This document shows, one piece after another, positions 8,414 through 17,018 of a DNA stretch of 64,000 nt. Each line of letters begins with the position of its first letter. Position 1 is the stretch's first letter. The notes beneath the pieces were generated by a model, which was given only the letters and a program-made list of their open reading frames with translations, was not told where the DNA came from and searched no databases. Source of the stretch: Citrobacter sp. Marseille-Q6884 (lineage in GTDB: Bacteria; Pseudomonadota; Gammaproteobacteria; Enterobacterales; Enterobacteriaceae); contig NZ_CAMDRE010000001.1 in assembly GCF_945906775.1 (NCBI RefSeq), positions 2,294,001 through 2,358,000 of the forward strand, in the 5' to 3' direction. The position numbers and the translations under genes are program-made.

Positions 8414-9016
8414 TTACAGGCTGGAAACGTTTTCGGTCAGGTATTTTGCAACACCGTCCGGAGACGCGTTCATACCTTCTTTACCTTTTTCCCACTGTGC
8501 CGGGCAAACGTCACCGTGCTCTTCGTGGAACTGCAGCGCGTCAACCATACGCAGCATTTCGTCGATGTTACGACCCAGCGGCAGATCGTTAACAACCTGG
8601 TGGCGTACAACGCCGTTAGCGTCGATCAGGAAAGAACCACGCAGAGCAACGCCCGCTTCCGGATGCTCAATGCCGTAGGCTTTCTGGATTTCGCGCTTGA
8701 TGTCAGCAACCATTGCGTATTTCACTGCACCGATGCCGCCTTTATCGACAGGGGTGTTACGCCATGCGTTGTGGACAAATTCTGAGTCAAAAGAAACACC
8801 AACGACTTCAACACCACGTTTCTGGAATTCTTCGTAACGTTTGTCGAACGCGATCAGTTCAGACGGGCATACGAAGGTGAAGTCCATCGGCCAGAAGAAC
8901 AGAACGGTGGTTTTACCGTTGGTATGCTGTTTGAAGTTGAAGTTTTCAACAATCTCACCGCTACCCAGTACCGCAGCTGCTGTGAAATCCGGAGCCTGAC
9001 GAGTTACCAGTACCAT
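8414..9016 (-). CDS. tsaA: Typical 2-Cys peroxiredoxin, TsaA/AhpC family
   Basis: 200 residues from the ATG at 9016, which has a GCAGGAG ribosome site; the upstream extension is rejected. The peroxidatic cysteine is C50 (FTFVCPSE) and the resolving cysteine is C171 (GDVCPAQW). GVSFDSEF and the C-terminal YF-type region also fit typical 2-Cys peroxiredoxins. It reduces hydrogen peroxide and alkyl hydroperoxides in the cytoplasm. A gene of this type, called tsaA, lies beside acpH in Salmonella, whereas E. coli K-12 lacks it here. It is followed by its own terminator and seems monocistronic. Confidence 0.9.
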   Translation of the reverse strand: MVLVTRQAPDFTAAAVLGSGEIVENFNFKQHTNGKTTVLFFWPMDFTFVCPSELIAFDKRYEEFQKRGVEVVGVSFDSEFVHNAWRNTPVDKGGIGAVKYAMVADIKREIQKAYGIEHPEAGVALRGSFLIDANGVVRHQVVNDLPLGRNIDEMLRMVDALQFHEEHGDVCPAQWEKGKEGMNASPDGVAKYLTENVSSL

Positions 9017-9170
9017 ATAATTCTCCTGCAAAGTTAAGGGTTTTTTTTGGAACGCAACGCGGGCCAGTATAGAGAGTGTTTTGGAATAAGACAAAGAGGC
9101 GCTGGCAATCAATGAGACAGGTTTTGGCTATCAATCTTTTGCCAGAGGCGGGCTGAGTCTTATCTGACCG

Positions 9171-9752
9171 TCAAAGCGTTTTACGGCTGGCTTGCGCCAT
9201 CATGCGCGGATAAAACTGCCAGAACCGTGCTTCTAAGGCGTCGTAATGCGTATCCAGGTCGAGCCATGAATCGCGCAGGGCATCAAGACGTGGGCGACGG
9301 CTGGCCATTCCGTTAAGGACATTCTGGATAAAAGCCATATCGCGATAACGTTCCAGCCATTTCTCCGACCATATATAGTTGTTCAGATTGACGAAGCGCG
9401 GTGGTGATTCAGGCAAGATAGTGGCGACCTGTGTATGGGCATAGCGTACAAAATCCGCCAGCGGGAAATCGGGTGAGATTTCTGACCAATGGCGCGAAAG
9501 GAAGTGATCCCACATAACGTCCAGCGTAATCGGCGCAACGCGACGCGTTTCGCGACGAAACCATTCTCTGGCTTCACGCACTTCCGGCAGGTTATCGGTC
9601 ATCACGTCAATTCGACGATGCATGAATATGCCTTCCACCACGTCAGGCGGAAAACTGGATGTGGGATTGCCGCGAACAAAATCCGCCAGCAGATTGCCGG
9701 AAAGCGAGCTATCGGCAAGGTGAGCGAGATGCAAATGTGCAAGAAAATTCAT
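9171..9752 (-). CDS. acpH: Acyl carrier protein phosphodiesterase
   Basis: 193 residues, the E. coli AcpH (YajB) length. The N-terminus MNFLAHLHLAHLADSSLSGN and the conserved DFVRGNP and HRRIDVMTD motifs fit this HD-like metal-dependent family. The enzyme removes 4'-phosphopantetheine from holo-ACP. It is divergent from queA with about 90 bases between the starts, as in E. coli. Confidence 0.95.
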   Translation of the reverse strand: MNFLAHLHLAHLADSSLSGNLLADFVRGNPTSSFPPDVVEGIFMHRRIDVMTDNLPEVREAREWFRRETRRVAPITLDVMWDHFLSRHWSEISPDFPLADFVRYAHTQVATILPESPPRFVNLNNYIWSEKWLERYRDMAFIQNVLNGMASRRPRLDALRDSWLDLDTHYDALEARFWQFYPRMMAQASRKTL

Positions 9753-9842
9753 GGTTTGATATTCATCCAGAGGGGTAAAGGTTGCAGGGAGAGCGCCCCG
9801 GCACTAGACTACCCGCCTCTTATTTTAGTCTGAGTCAGTGTC

Positions 9843-10913
9843 ATGCGCGTTACCGATTTCACCTTTGAACTACCCGAATCCCTGATTGCTCACTATCCGC
9901 AGGCCGAGCGCAGTAGCTGCCGCTTGTTGTCACTGGACGGGCCGACGGGCGCGCTGACGCATGGGACTTTCACTGATTTGCTCGACAAACTCAACCCTGG
10001 TGATTTGCTGGTTTTTAACAATACGCGTGTGATCCCGGCCCGTTTGTTTGGCCGTAAAGCCAGCGGCGGCAAGATTGAAGTTTTAGTCGAGCGTATGCTG
10101 GATGACAAACGTATTCTGGCTCATATCCGCGCCTCTAAAGCGCCAAAACCGGGCGCTGAACTGCTGTTAGGCGACGATGAAAGCATTAAAGCAACGATGG
10201 TTGCACGCCATGATGCCCTGTTCGAAGTGGCGTTTGATGACGAGCGCAGCGTGCTGGATATCCTTAACGCTATCGGCCATATGCCGCTACCGCCGTATAT
10301 CGACCGTCCGGATGAAGACGCCGACCGTGAACTGTATCAGACGGTCTACAGCGAAAAGCCGGGCGCGGTAGCAGCGCCGACCGCGGGTTTGCACTTTGAC
10401 GAGCCATTGCTGGCAAAACTGCGCGATAAAGGCATTGAAATGGCGTTCGTGACGCTGCACGTTGGGGCGGGGACATTCCAGCCGGTGCGCGTAGACACCA
10501 TCGAAGATCACATCATGCACTCCGAATATGCTGAAGTGCCGCAGGATGTCGTCGATGCGGTACTGGCGGCGAAAGCACGTGGTAACCGTGTTATCGCGGT
10601 GGGCACAACTTCCGTACGTTCGCTGGAAAGTGCGGCTCAGGCTGCCAAAAACGACCTTATCGAACCGTTCTTCGGCGATACGCAGATCTTTATCTATCCA
10701 GGCTATCAATACAAAGTGATAGACGCGCTGGTGACCAACTTCCACCTGCCGGAATCGACCCTGATCATGCTGGTTTCAGCGTTCGCTGGATATAAAAACA
10801 CCATGAACGCCTATCGTGAAGCCGTAAGCGCGGAATATCGCTTTTTTAGTTACGGGGATGCCATGTTTATCACGTACAATCCGCAGGCTATTTCTGAGCG
10901 TGTCGGGGAATAA
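9843..10913 (+). CDS. queA: S-adenosylmethionine:tRNA ribosyltransferase-isomerase
   Basis: 356 residues, identical in length to E. coli QueA, starting MRVTDFTFELPESLIAHYPQ. QueA transfers and isomerises the ribosyl group of SAM onto preQ1 already placed in tRNA, giving epoxyqueuosine at position 34. Signature segments NNTRVIPARL, AAPTAGLHF and HVGAGTFQPV are intact. It is the first gene of the queA-tgt-yajC-secD-secF cluster, 55 bases before tgt. Confidence 0.97.
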   Translation: MRVTDFTFELPESLIAHYPQAERSSCRLLSLDGPTGALTHGTFTDLLDKLNPGDLLVFNNTRVIPARLFGRKASGGKIEVLVERMLDDKRILAHIRASKAPKPGAELLLGDDESIKATMVARHDALFEVAFDDERSVLDILNAIGHMPLPPYIDRPDEDADRELYQTVYSEKPGAVAAPTAGLHFDEPLLAKLRDKGIEMAFVTLHVGAGTFQPVRVDTIEDHIMHSEYAEVPQDVVDAVLAAKARGNRVIAVGTTSVRSLESAAQAAKNDLIEPFFGDTQIFIYPGYQYKVIDALVTNFHLPESTLIMLVSAFAGYKNTMNAYREAVSAEYRFFSYGDAMFITYNPQAISERVGE

Positions 10914-10968
10914 GTTTCCGGCATGAGTGTTTAAAACGTCGGACTGTTTTTCTGACGCAGGAGTGAAG

Positions 10969-12096
10969 ATGAAATTTGAACTGGATACCACAGACGGTCG
11001 CGCTCGCCGCGGGCGTCTGGTTTTTGATCGTGGCGTAGTAGAAACGCCTGCTTTTATGCCGGTCGGTACATACGGCACTGTAAAAGGCATGACGCCGGAA
11101 GAAGTTGAAGCCACCGGCGCGCAAATTATCCTTGGCAATACCTTCCACCTGTGGCTTCGCCCGGGTCAGGAAATCATGAAATTGCATGGCGATTTGCATG
11201 ATTTCATGCAGTGGAAAGGGCCTATTCTCACCGATTCCGGTGGTTTCCAGGTGTTCAGCCTGGGCGATATCCGTAAGATCACCGAACAGGGTGTGCATTT
11301 CCGCAACCCGATCAACGGCGATCCAATTTTCCTCGATCCTGAGAAGTCGATGGAGATTCAATACGATCTCGGTTCCGATATCGTGATGATTTTCGACGAA
11401 TGTACGCCTTATCCGGCTGACTGGGACTATGCTAAACGCTCGATGGAGATGTCTTTACGTTGGGCGAAGCGTAGCCGTGACCGTTTTGATGGCCTCGGCA
11501 ACAAAAATGCGCTTTTTGGCATCATTCAGGGCAGTGTTTACGAAGATTTACGTGATATCTCCGTCAAAGGTCTGGTAGATATTGGCTTTGATGGCTACGC
11601 TGTCGGCGGTTTGGCTGTGGGTGAGCCGAAGGAAGACATGCACCGTATTCTGGAACATGTCTGCCCGCAGATCCCGGCAGATAAACCACGCTACCTGATG
11701 GGCGTCGGTAAACCAGAAGATCTGGTTGAAGGCGTTCGTCGTGGTATTGATATGTTTGACTGCGTGATGCCAACGCGAAATGCCCGTAATGGTCATTTGT
11801 TTGTGACTGACGGCGTGGTAAAAATTCGTAATGCGAAACATAAAAGCGACACCAGTCCGCTCGATGCCGAGTGCGATTGCTACACCTGTCGCAATTATTC
11901 GCGTGCTTACTTGCATCATCTTGACCGTTGCAACGAAATATTGGGCGCGCGACTCAATACGATTCATAACCTTCGTTACTACCAGCGTTTGATGGCGGGT
12001 TTACGCAAGGCTATTGAAGAGGGTAAATTAGAGAGCTTCGTGACCGATTTTTACCAACGTCAGGGTCGACCTGTTCCACCTTTGAACGTTGATTAA
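10969..12096 (+). CDS. tgt: tRNA-guanine(34) transglycosylase
   Basis: 375 residues from the ATG at 10969 (GAGTGAAG ribosome site); a longer frame from 10927 is not used. The catalytic aspartates lie in LTDSGGFQ and DCVMPTRNAR. The zinc site CDCYTCRNY plus a downstream HH (YLHHL) is near residues 302-335. It exchanges guanine 34 for preQ1 in tRNAs with GUN anticodons, the step before QueA. Confidence 0.97.
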   Translation: MKFELDTTDGRARRGRLVFDRGVVETPAFMPVGTYGTVKGMTPEEVEATGAQIILGNTFHLWLRPGQEIMKLHGDLHDFMQWKGPILTDSGGFQVFSLGDIRKITEQGVHFRNPINGDPIFLDPEKSMEIQYDLGSDIVMIFDECTPYPADWDYAKRSMEMSLRWAKRSRDRFDGLGNKNALFGIIQGSVYEDLRDISVKGLVDIGFDGYAVGGLAVGEPKEDMHRILEHVCPQIPADKPRYLMGVGKPEDLVEGVRRGIDMFDCVMPTRNARNGHLFVTDGVVKIRNAKHKSDTSPLDAECDCYTCRNYSRAYLHHLDRCNEILGARLNTIHNLRYYQRLMAGLRKAIEEGKLESFVTDFYQRQGRPVPPLNVD

Positions 12097-12118
12097 TTTT
12101 AATAATGAGGGAATTTGA

Positions 12119-12451
12119 ATGAGCTTTTTTATTTCTGATGCGGTAGCGGCAACAGGTGCTCCGGCGCAGGGCAGCCCGATGTCTCTGATTCTGATGCTGG
12201 TGGTGTTTGGTCTGATTTTCTACTTCATGATCCTGCGCCCGCAGCAAAAGCGCACCAAAGAACATAAAAACCTGATGAACTCCATTGCCAAAGGCGATGA
12301 AGTGCTGACTAACGGTGGCCTGGTCGGTCGCGTGACCAAAGTAGCAGAAACTGGCTACATCGCTATCGCGCTGAACGACACCACTGAAGTGGTTATCAAA
12401 CGTGATTTCGTAGCTGCCGTTCTGCCGAAAGGCACGATGAAGGCGCTGTAA
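12119..12451 (+). CDS. yajC: Sec translocon accessory subunit YajC
   Basis: 110 residues, the same length as in E. coli. One membrane segment (LILMLVVFGLIFYFMIL, near 22-38) is followed by a basic cytoplasmic domain (RPQQKRTKEHK). YajC is an inner-membrane partner of SecDF. It lies 22 bases after tgt and 27 before secD. Confidence 0.96.
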   Translation: MSFFISDAVAATGAPAQGSPMSLILMLVVFGLIFYFMILRPQQKRTKEHKNLMNSIAKGDEVLTNGGLVGRVTKVAETGYIAIALNDTTEVVIKRDFVAAVLPKGTMKAL

Positions 12452-12478
12452 TTTATTGTTTTCCCAAAGGGAACTGCC

Positions 12479-14326
12479 GTGTTAAACCGTTATCCTTTGT
12501 GGAAGTACATCATGCTGGTCGTCGTCATTGTCGTCGGCCTGCTTTACGCACTTCCCAACCTGTATGGTGAGGATCCGGCTGTTCAAATCACTGGCGTGCG
12601 CGGTGCCGCCGCCAGTGAGCAAACGCTGATCCAGGTCCAGAAAACGTTACAAGAAGAAAAAATTACACCTAAGTCTGTGGCTCTGGAAGAGGGCGCTATT
12701 CTTGCGCGCTTCGACTCCACCGATACCCAACTGCGCGCACGTGAAGTGCTGCTGGGCGTGCTGGGTGATCAATACGTCGTGGCGCTTAACCTTGCTCCGG
12801 CAACACCACGCTGGCTGGCTGCGATTCACGCAGAACCGATGAAACTCGGTCTCGACTTGCGTGGCGGCGTTCACTTCCTGATGGAAGTGGATATGGACAC
12901 CGCGCTGGGTAAACTGCAGGAACAAAATATCGATAGCCTGCGCAGCGATCTGCGTGAAAAAGGCATTCCTTATACTACCGTTCGCAAAGAAGACAACTAC
13001 GGTTTGAGCATCACTTTCCGTGATGGTAAAGCCCGTGACGAGGCTATCTCTTACCTGAGCAAGCGTCATCAGGATCTGGTGATTTCAAGCCAGGGCAGCA
13101 ATACGCTGCGTGCGGTGATGACCGATGCACGTCTGAGCGAAGCGCGTGAATACGCGGTCCAGCAGAACATCAACATTCTGCGTAACCGTGTTAACCAACT
13201 GGGTGTTGCTGAACCTGTAGTACAACGTCAGGGCGCGGATCGCATTGTCGTTGAACTGCCTGGTATTCAGGATACCGCGCGTGCGAAAGAGATTCTGGGT
13301 GCAACTGCAACGCTGGAATTCCGTCTGGTGAATACCAACGTTGACCAGTCTGCTGCGGCATCGGGTCGTGTACCGGGTGACTCGGAAGTGAAACAGAGCC
13401 GCGAAGGGCAGCCCGTTGTGCTGTACAAACGCGTGATCCTGACCGGTGACCATATCACCGATTCCACTTCGAGCATGGATGAGTACAACCAACCGCAGGT
13501 TAACATCTCGCTGGATAGCGCAGGTGGTAACATCATGTCTAATTTCACGAAGGATAACATTGGCAAGCCGATGGCGACCCTGTTCGTGGAGTACAAAGAC
13601 AGCGGTAAAAAAGATGCCACCGGTCGTGCCATTCTGGCGAAACAGGAAGAGGTGATTAACATCGCCAACATCCAGTCTCGTCTGGGTAACAGCTTCCGTA
13701 TCACCGGTATCAACAACCCGAACGAAGCGCGTCAGCTTTCTCTGCTGTTGCGTGCCGGTGCGTTGATTGCGCCAATTCAGATTGTTGAAGAACGTACCAT
13801 CGGCCCAACTCTGGGTATGCAGAACATCAAACAGGGTCTGGAAGCATGTCTGGCCGGTCTGGTGGTGTCTATCCTGTTTATGATCTTCTTCTACAAGAAG
13901 TTCGGTCTGATTGCGACAAGCGCGCTGATTGCGAACCTGGTTCTGATTGTCGGTATCATGTCTCTGTTGCCGGGTGCGACGTTGAGTATGCCGGGTATTG
14001 CGGGGATCGTCTTAACCCTTGCGGTTGCGGTCGATGCTAACGTACTGATCAACGAACGTATCAAAGAAGAGTTGAGTAACGGACGTTCGATACAGCAGGC
14101 GATCAACGAAGGTTATGCGGGCGCGTTCAGTTCCATTTTCGATGCCAACATTACGACGCTGATTAAAGTCATCATCCTGTACGCAGTCGGCACTGGGGCA
14201 ATTAAAGGGTTCGCGATTACTACCGGTATTGGTGTGGCGACGTCGATGTTTACCGCGATTGTCGGTACACGTGCCATCGTAAACCTGTTGTATGGCGGCA
14301 AGCGCGTCAAAAAGCTGTCAATCTGA
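12479..14326 (+). CDS. secD: Protein translocase subunit SecD
   Basis: 615 residues with a GTG start, as in E. coli. One N-terminal membrane segment (YIMLVVVIVVGLLYALP) is followed by a large periplasmic P1 domain (including LDLRGGVHF near 125) and five C-terminal membrane segments with the RND-type motif VDANVLINERI near 518-530, which carries the proton-relay aspartate. With SecF it uses the proton gradient to pull proteins out of the SecYEG channel on the periplasmic side. Confidence 0.98.
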   Translation: MLNRYPLWKYIMLVVVIVVGLLYALPNLYGEDPAVQITGVRGAAASEQTLIQVQKTLQEEKITPKSVALEEGAILARFDSTDTQLRAREVLLGVLGDQYVVALNLAPATPRWLAAIHAEPMKLGLDLRGGVHFLMEVDMDTALGKLQEQNIDSLRSDLREKGIPYTTVRKEDNYGLSITFRDGKARDEAISYLSKRHQDLVISSQGSNTLRAVMTDARLSEAREYAVQQNINILRNRVNQLGVAEPVVQRQGADRIVVELPGIQDTARAKEILGATATLEFRLVNTNVDQSAAASGRVPGDSEVKQSREGQPVVLYKRVILTGDHITDSTSSMDEYNQPQVNISLDSAGGNIMSNFTKDNIGKPMATLFVEYKDSGKKDATGRAILAKQEEVINIANIQSRLGNSFRITGINNPNEARQLSLLLRAGALIAPIQIVEERTIGPTLGMQNIKQGLEACLAGLVVSILFMIFFYKKFGLIATSALIANLVLIVGIMSLLPGATLSMPGIAGIVLTLAVAVDANVLINERIKEELSNGRSIQQAINEGYAGAFSSIFDANITTLIKVIILYAVGTGAIKGFAITTGIGVATSMFTAIVGTRAIVNLLYGGKRVKKLSI

Positions 14327-14336
14327 GGAGTGCGAT

Positions 14337-15308
14337 GTGGCACAGGAATATACTGTTGAACAATTGAACCACGGCCGTAAAGTCTGGGACTTTATGCGCT
14401 GGGACTACTGGGCTTTCGGCATCTCTGGTTTCCTGCTGATTGCGGCCATCGTGGTGATGGGCGTACGTGGGTTTAACTGGGGACTCGATTTCACCGGTGG
14501 TACGGTGATTGAAATTACGCTGGAAAAACCAGCGGAAATGGACGTGATGCGCGATGCGCTGGAGAAAGCGGGCTTTGTTGATCCGCTGCTGCAGAACTTC
14601 GGGAGCAGTCACGACATTATGGTGCGTATGCCGCCAACTGAAGGCGCAAACGGTGGTCAGGTGCTGGGCAGCAAAGTGTTGAGTGTGATTAACGAATCCA
14701 CCAACCAAAACGCAGCGGTGAAGCGAATTGAATTCGTTGGACCAAGCGTGGGGGCTGACCTGGCACAAACGGGTGCGATGGCGCTGATGGCTGCGTTGAT
14801 CTCCATCCTGGTCTATGTCGGTTTCCGCTTCGAGTGGCGACTGGCGGCAGGGGTGGTTATTGCGCTGGCGCACGACGTGATTATCACACTTGGGATCCTG
14901 TCGTTGTTCCATATCGAGATTGACCTGACTATCGTCGCATCATTGATGTCGGTAATCGGTTATTCGCTGAACGACAGTATCGTGGTCTCTGACCGTATTC
15001 GTGAAAACTTCCGCAAAATTCGCCGCGGTACGCCTTACGAAATCTTTAACGTGTCATTGACCCAGACGTTGCACCGTACGTTGATTACCTCCGGTACCAC
15101 GTTGATGGTAATCCTGATGCTGTTCCTGTTTGGTGGCCCGGTGCTGGAAGGCTTCTCGCTGACGATGCTGATCGGGGTCTCCATCGGTACTGCCTCTTCT
15201 ATCTATGTGGCATCAGCGCTGGCGCTGAAGCTGGGTATGAAGCGTGAGCACATGCTGCAGCAGAAGGTCGAGAAAGAAGGGGCGGATCAGCCGTCTATTC
15301 TGCCTTAA
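14337..15308 (+). CDS. secF: Protein translocase subunit SecF
   Basis: 323 residues from a GTG at 14337, 10 bases after the secD stop; this gives the E. coli length, whereas the longer frame overlaps secD. Six membrane segments; LDFTGGTVIEI and GYSLNDSIVVSDRI are the family motifs. It is the partner of SecD and last gene of the cluster, followed by a strong terminator. Confidence 0.98.
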   Translation: MAQEYTVEQLNHGRKVWDFMRWDYWAFGISGFLLIAAIVVMGVRGFNWGLDFTGGTVIEITLEKPAEMDVMRDALEKAGFVDPLLQNFGSSHDIMVRMPPTEGANGGQVLGSKVLSVINESTNQNAAVKRIEFVGPSVGADLAQTGAMALMAALISILVYVGFRFEWRLAAGVVIALAHDVIITLGILSLFHIEIDLTIVASLMSVIGYSLNDSIVVSDRIRENFRKIRRGTPYEIFNVSLTQTLHRTLITSGTTLMVILMLFLFGGPVLEGFSLTMLIGVSIGTASSIYVASALALKLGMKREHMLQQKVEKEGADQPSILP

Positions 15309-15331
15309 TCAACGCAAAGCGTAAGAACTGG

Positions 15332-15361
15332 AATCCCGATCGCAAGGTCGGGATTTTTTTT
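15332..15361 (+). terminator. Intrinsic terminator of the secDF operon
   Basis: The perfect stem AATCCCGA/TCGGGATT with an eight-base loop is followed by eight T residues, 24 bases after the secF stop. Confidence 0.92.
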
Positions 15362-15598
15362 GCTCGTAGTATGCTGATTTCGTGTGGTTATGAAGGAACG
15401 GAGTAGAATCGTTGACAAGCCGGGGTGACCCGGTGAGGCGCAGTGTTGCGGGGGCTTGATCCCCGGTGGCCTTGTCGCTGGAAAGAGAAAACCCCCGCAC
15501 ATTGTTCGGTATTCACCGGCAACGCAACGGGGGCAATCCTAACCCTAGACAAGTTCAGGATAGCCGCGAACCGTTGCCATTGCAACCAAGGTGGCTAT
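15362..15598. ncRNA. Probable Ldr-type leader and Rdl antisense RNA region
   Basis: About 240 bases upstream of the broken Ldr reading frame. The block contains several C- and G-rich runs able to pair (GGGGG near 15448 with CCCCC near 15491, and again GGGGG near 15529), as expected of the long structured 5' leader of ldr loci. In E. coli such leaders are matched by a short antisense RNA (Rdl). I infer the same layout here but cannot place the RNA ends. Confidence 0.4.
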
Positions 15599-15705
15599 AT
15601 GACTCTTACAGAGTTAAGCATTATTTTTTGGCACGATCTGGCAGCACCAGCGCTGGTCGGCATAGGCACCAGTCTTTTTTTGGCTGGTGGCGTAGCAGGA
15701 AGTAA
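15599..15705 (+). pseudogene. Ldr-family type I toxin, frameshifted in a T run
   Basis: From ATG 15599 the frame begins MTLTELSIIFWHDLAAPALV, matching the E. coli LdrA-D toxins (FWHDLAAP is the family hallmark). After SLF at the run of seven T (15675-15681) the frame leaves the family and runs to 15721, giving 40 residues. One extra T would restore a 35-residue peptide ending GWWRSRK, the exact length and ending style of Ldr (WWRNRK), stopping at 15705. So the gene is one base short, through mutation, slippage or a sequencing error. Intact Ldr peptides are small membrane toxins held off by an antisense RNA. Confidence 0.75.
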
Positions 15706-15753
15706 TGTTCTGTGGGCGTAACTCGCCATCGCATGGCAACATGCGCCCGAAAC

Positions 15754-15782
15754 GGGCCAGAGGGCAACTTCTGGCCCTTTTT
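15754..15782 (+). terminator. Intrinsic terminator after the Ldr-like gene
   Basis: GGGCCAGA/TCTGGCCC stem with an eight-base loop followed by five T. It ends the Ldr transcript before the VOC-WYL operon. Confidence 0.85.
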
Positions 15783-15790
15783 GCAAACAT

Positions 15791-15812
15791 TACTGACAGT
15801 ATGCTGTCAGTA
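15791..15812. promoter_or_regulatory. Palindromic operator upstream of the VOC-WYL gene pair
   Basis: A perfect inverted repeat with nine-base arms, TACTGACAG and CTGTCAGTA, around TATG. It lies 48 bases before the start of the VOC gene. Its size and symmetry fit a dimeric repressor site. The WYL-domain regulator encoded second in the same operon is the obvious candidate to bind it; that assignment is inference. Confidence 0.6.
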
Positions 15813-15860
15813 GGCCTGACTTATATTTCTCCTGAACTTACCACTGAGGCAGGAGGAAGT

Positions 15861-16226
15861 ATGAAAAATGTCATTAACTGGTTCGAAATCCCGGTCGCCG
15901 AAATGGAACGTGCCATTGCGTTTTATGAACCGATCATGCAGGTCTCATTACGTCGCGAAAATATGGATTGTGCCGAGCTGGCTGTTTTCCCTCATCAGGA
16001 TCCGGCGCCCGGCGGCGCACTGGCAAAATTTGAGGGCATCACCCCTTCGCAACAAGGCGCTATTATTTATCTGCATACAGACGATCTCATGGCAACACTT
16101 GACCGTGTCGCAACGGCCGGGGGGAAGTGCGTATTGGGTCCGCTAGAACTGGGGCAGGATATCGGCACAATTGCGCTATTTACCGACAGTGAAGGCAATC
16201 GTGTTGGCTTGCATCAACCTGCATAA
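15861..16226 (+). CDS. VOC-superfamily (glyoxalase/bleomycin-resistance fold) protein
   Basis: 121 residues from the ATG at 15861, with an AGGAGGA ribosome site; the in-frame extension to 15705 is rejected. Paired beta-alpha-beta-beta-beta units are visible, beginning NWFEIPVAEMERAIAFYE and ending LFTDSEGNRVGLHQP, the usual VOC start and end. It may bind a metal and a small molecule; the reaction is unknown. It precedes the WYL regulator by 25 bases, so it is probably that regulator's target or partner. Confidence 0.85.
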   Translation: MKNVINWFEIPVAEMERAIAFYEPIMQVSLRRENMDCAELAVFPHQDPAPGGALAKFEGITPSQQGAIIYLHTDDLMATLDRVATAGGKCVLGPLELGQDIGTIALFTDSEGNRVGLHQPA

Positions 16227-16251
16227 TATTTCATAAATACAGAGAGTTAAA

Positions 16252-16944
16252 ATGACCAGGCGCGCCGATCGTTTATTTCAGATTGTACAGATCCTGCGTG
16301 GCAGGAGGCTGACAACGGCGGCGCACCTGGCGGAGCGGCTCGAGGTCTCACCGCGTACGATTTACCGGGATATCTCTGATTTGTCGCTATCTGGCGTGCC
16401 CGTCGAAGGTGAGGCGGGCAGCGGCTATCGCCTGATGGCGGGATTCGATCTCCCTCCACTCATGCTCACGCAACGTGAATCAGAAGCACTGATGGTCGCC
16501 ATTCGTCTGTTGAAAACCTGGGGTGGTGACGCCCTCTCGCGGGAGCTGGAGTCGGCACAGGAAAAAGTGTTGGCCATTTTACCGCAGGAAAGTCGCCGCA
16601 AGGCTGAGCATTCACGGATCTATGCCCCGGACTTTGGTACTCAACCGCACTCACGCAGCACGTTTGATCTTATCCATCGTGCCGTATCGGCACAGCAGGT
16701 GTTGGCATTACATTATCGTGATGAGGGAGGGCAGCTTTCGTGGCGGGATGTGCAGCCGATGGGGTTATTTTTCTGGGGGGAGCACTGGCTTCTGGTCGCA
16801 TGGTGCGAAAGGCGTGAGGATTACCGCTGTTTCCGTGTTGATCGTTGTCTCTGCGTTACTCCCGTGGACAGGCATTTTCGTGAGGATGTCGGACGGTCGC
16901 TAAGCGACTTTTTGCGTAAAGTTCGCTGTGACGATAAGCCATAA
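16252..16944 (+). CDS. HTH and WYL-domain transcriptional regulator (YafY/DeoR-like)
   Basis: 230 residues. The N-terminal winged helix-turn-helix (RADRLFQIVQILRG, then LAERLEVSPRTIYRDI) covers residues 1-60. A WYL domain follows at about 135-220 with the motif region LALHYRD, PMGLFFWGEHWLLVAWCE and YRCFRVDR. WYL regulators sense nucleic acids or small ligands. It is encoded after the VOC gene and probably regulates its own operon through the palindrome at 15791-15812. E. coli K-12 has yajD at this position instead. Confidence 0.88.
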   Translation: MTRRADRLFQIVQILRGRRLTTAAHLAERLEVSPRTIYRDISDLSLSGVPVEGEAGSGYRLMAGFDLPPLMLTQRESEALMVAIRLLKTWGGDALSRELESAQEKVLAILPQESRRKAEHSRIYAPDFGTQPHSRSTFDLIHRAVSAQQVLALHYRDEGGQLSWRDVQPMGLFFWGEHWLLVAWCERREDYRCFRVDRCLCVTPVDRHFREDVGRSLSDFLRKVRCDDKP

Positions 16945-16970
16945 AAAAGCCAGCGGTTACGCTGGCTTTT
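16945..16970. terminator. Bidirectional terminator between WYL regulator and tsx
   Basis: AAAAGCCAGCG/CGCTGGCTTTT stem with a four-base loop sits directly after the regulator stop codon and 49 bases beyond the tsx stop. A and T runs on both sides let it act in both directions. Confidence 0.88.
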
Positions 16971-17018
16971 ACGCGGTGGTTTCCGGGCTTGCGCAGTGCC
17001 ACCCGGAACCCGGCAAAA

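Noticed and set aside
15443..15721. 92-codon frame covering the Ldr region
   Set aside because: Only the part from 15599 resembles a protein family; the upstream part is structured leader sequence without a ribosome site.
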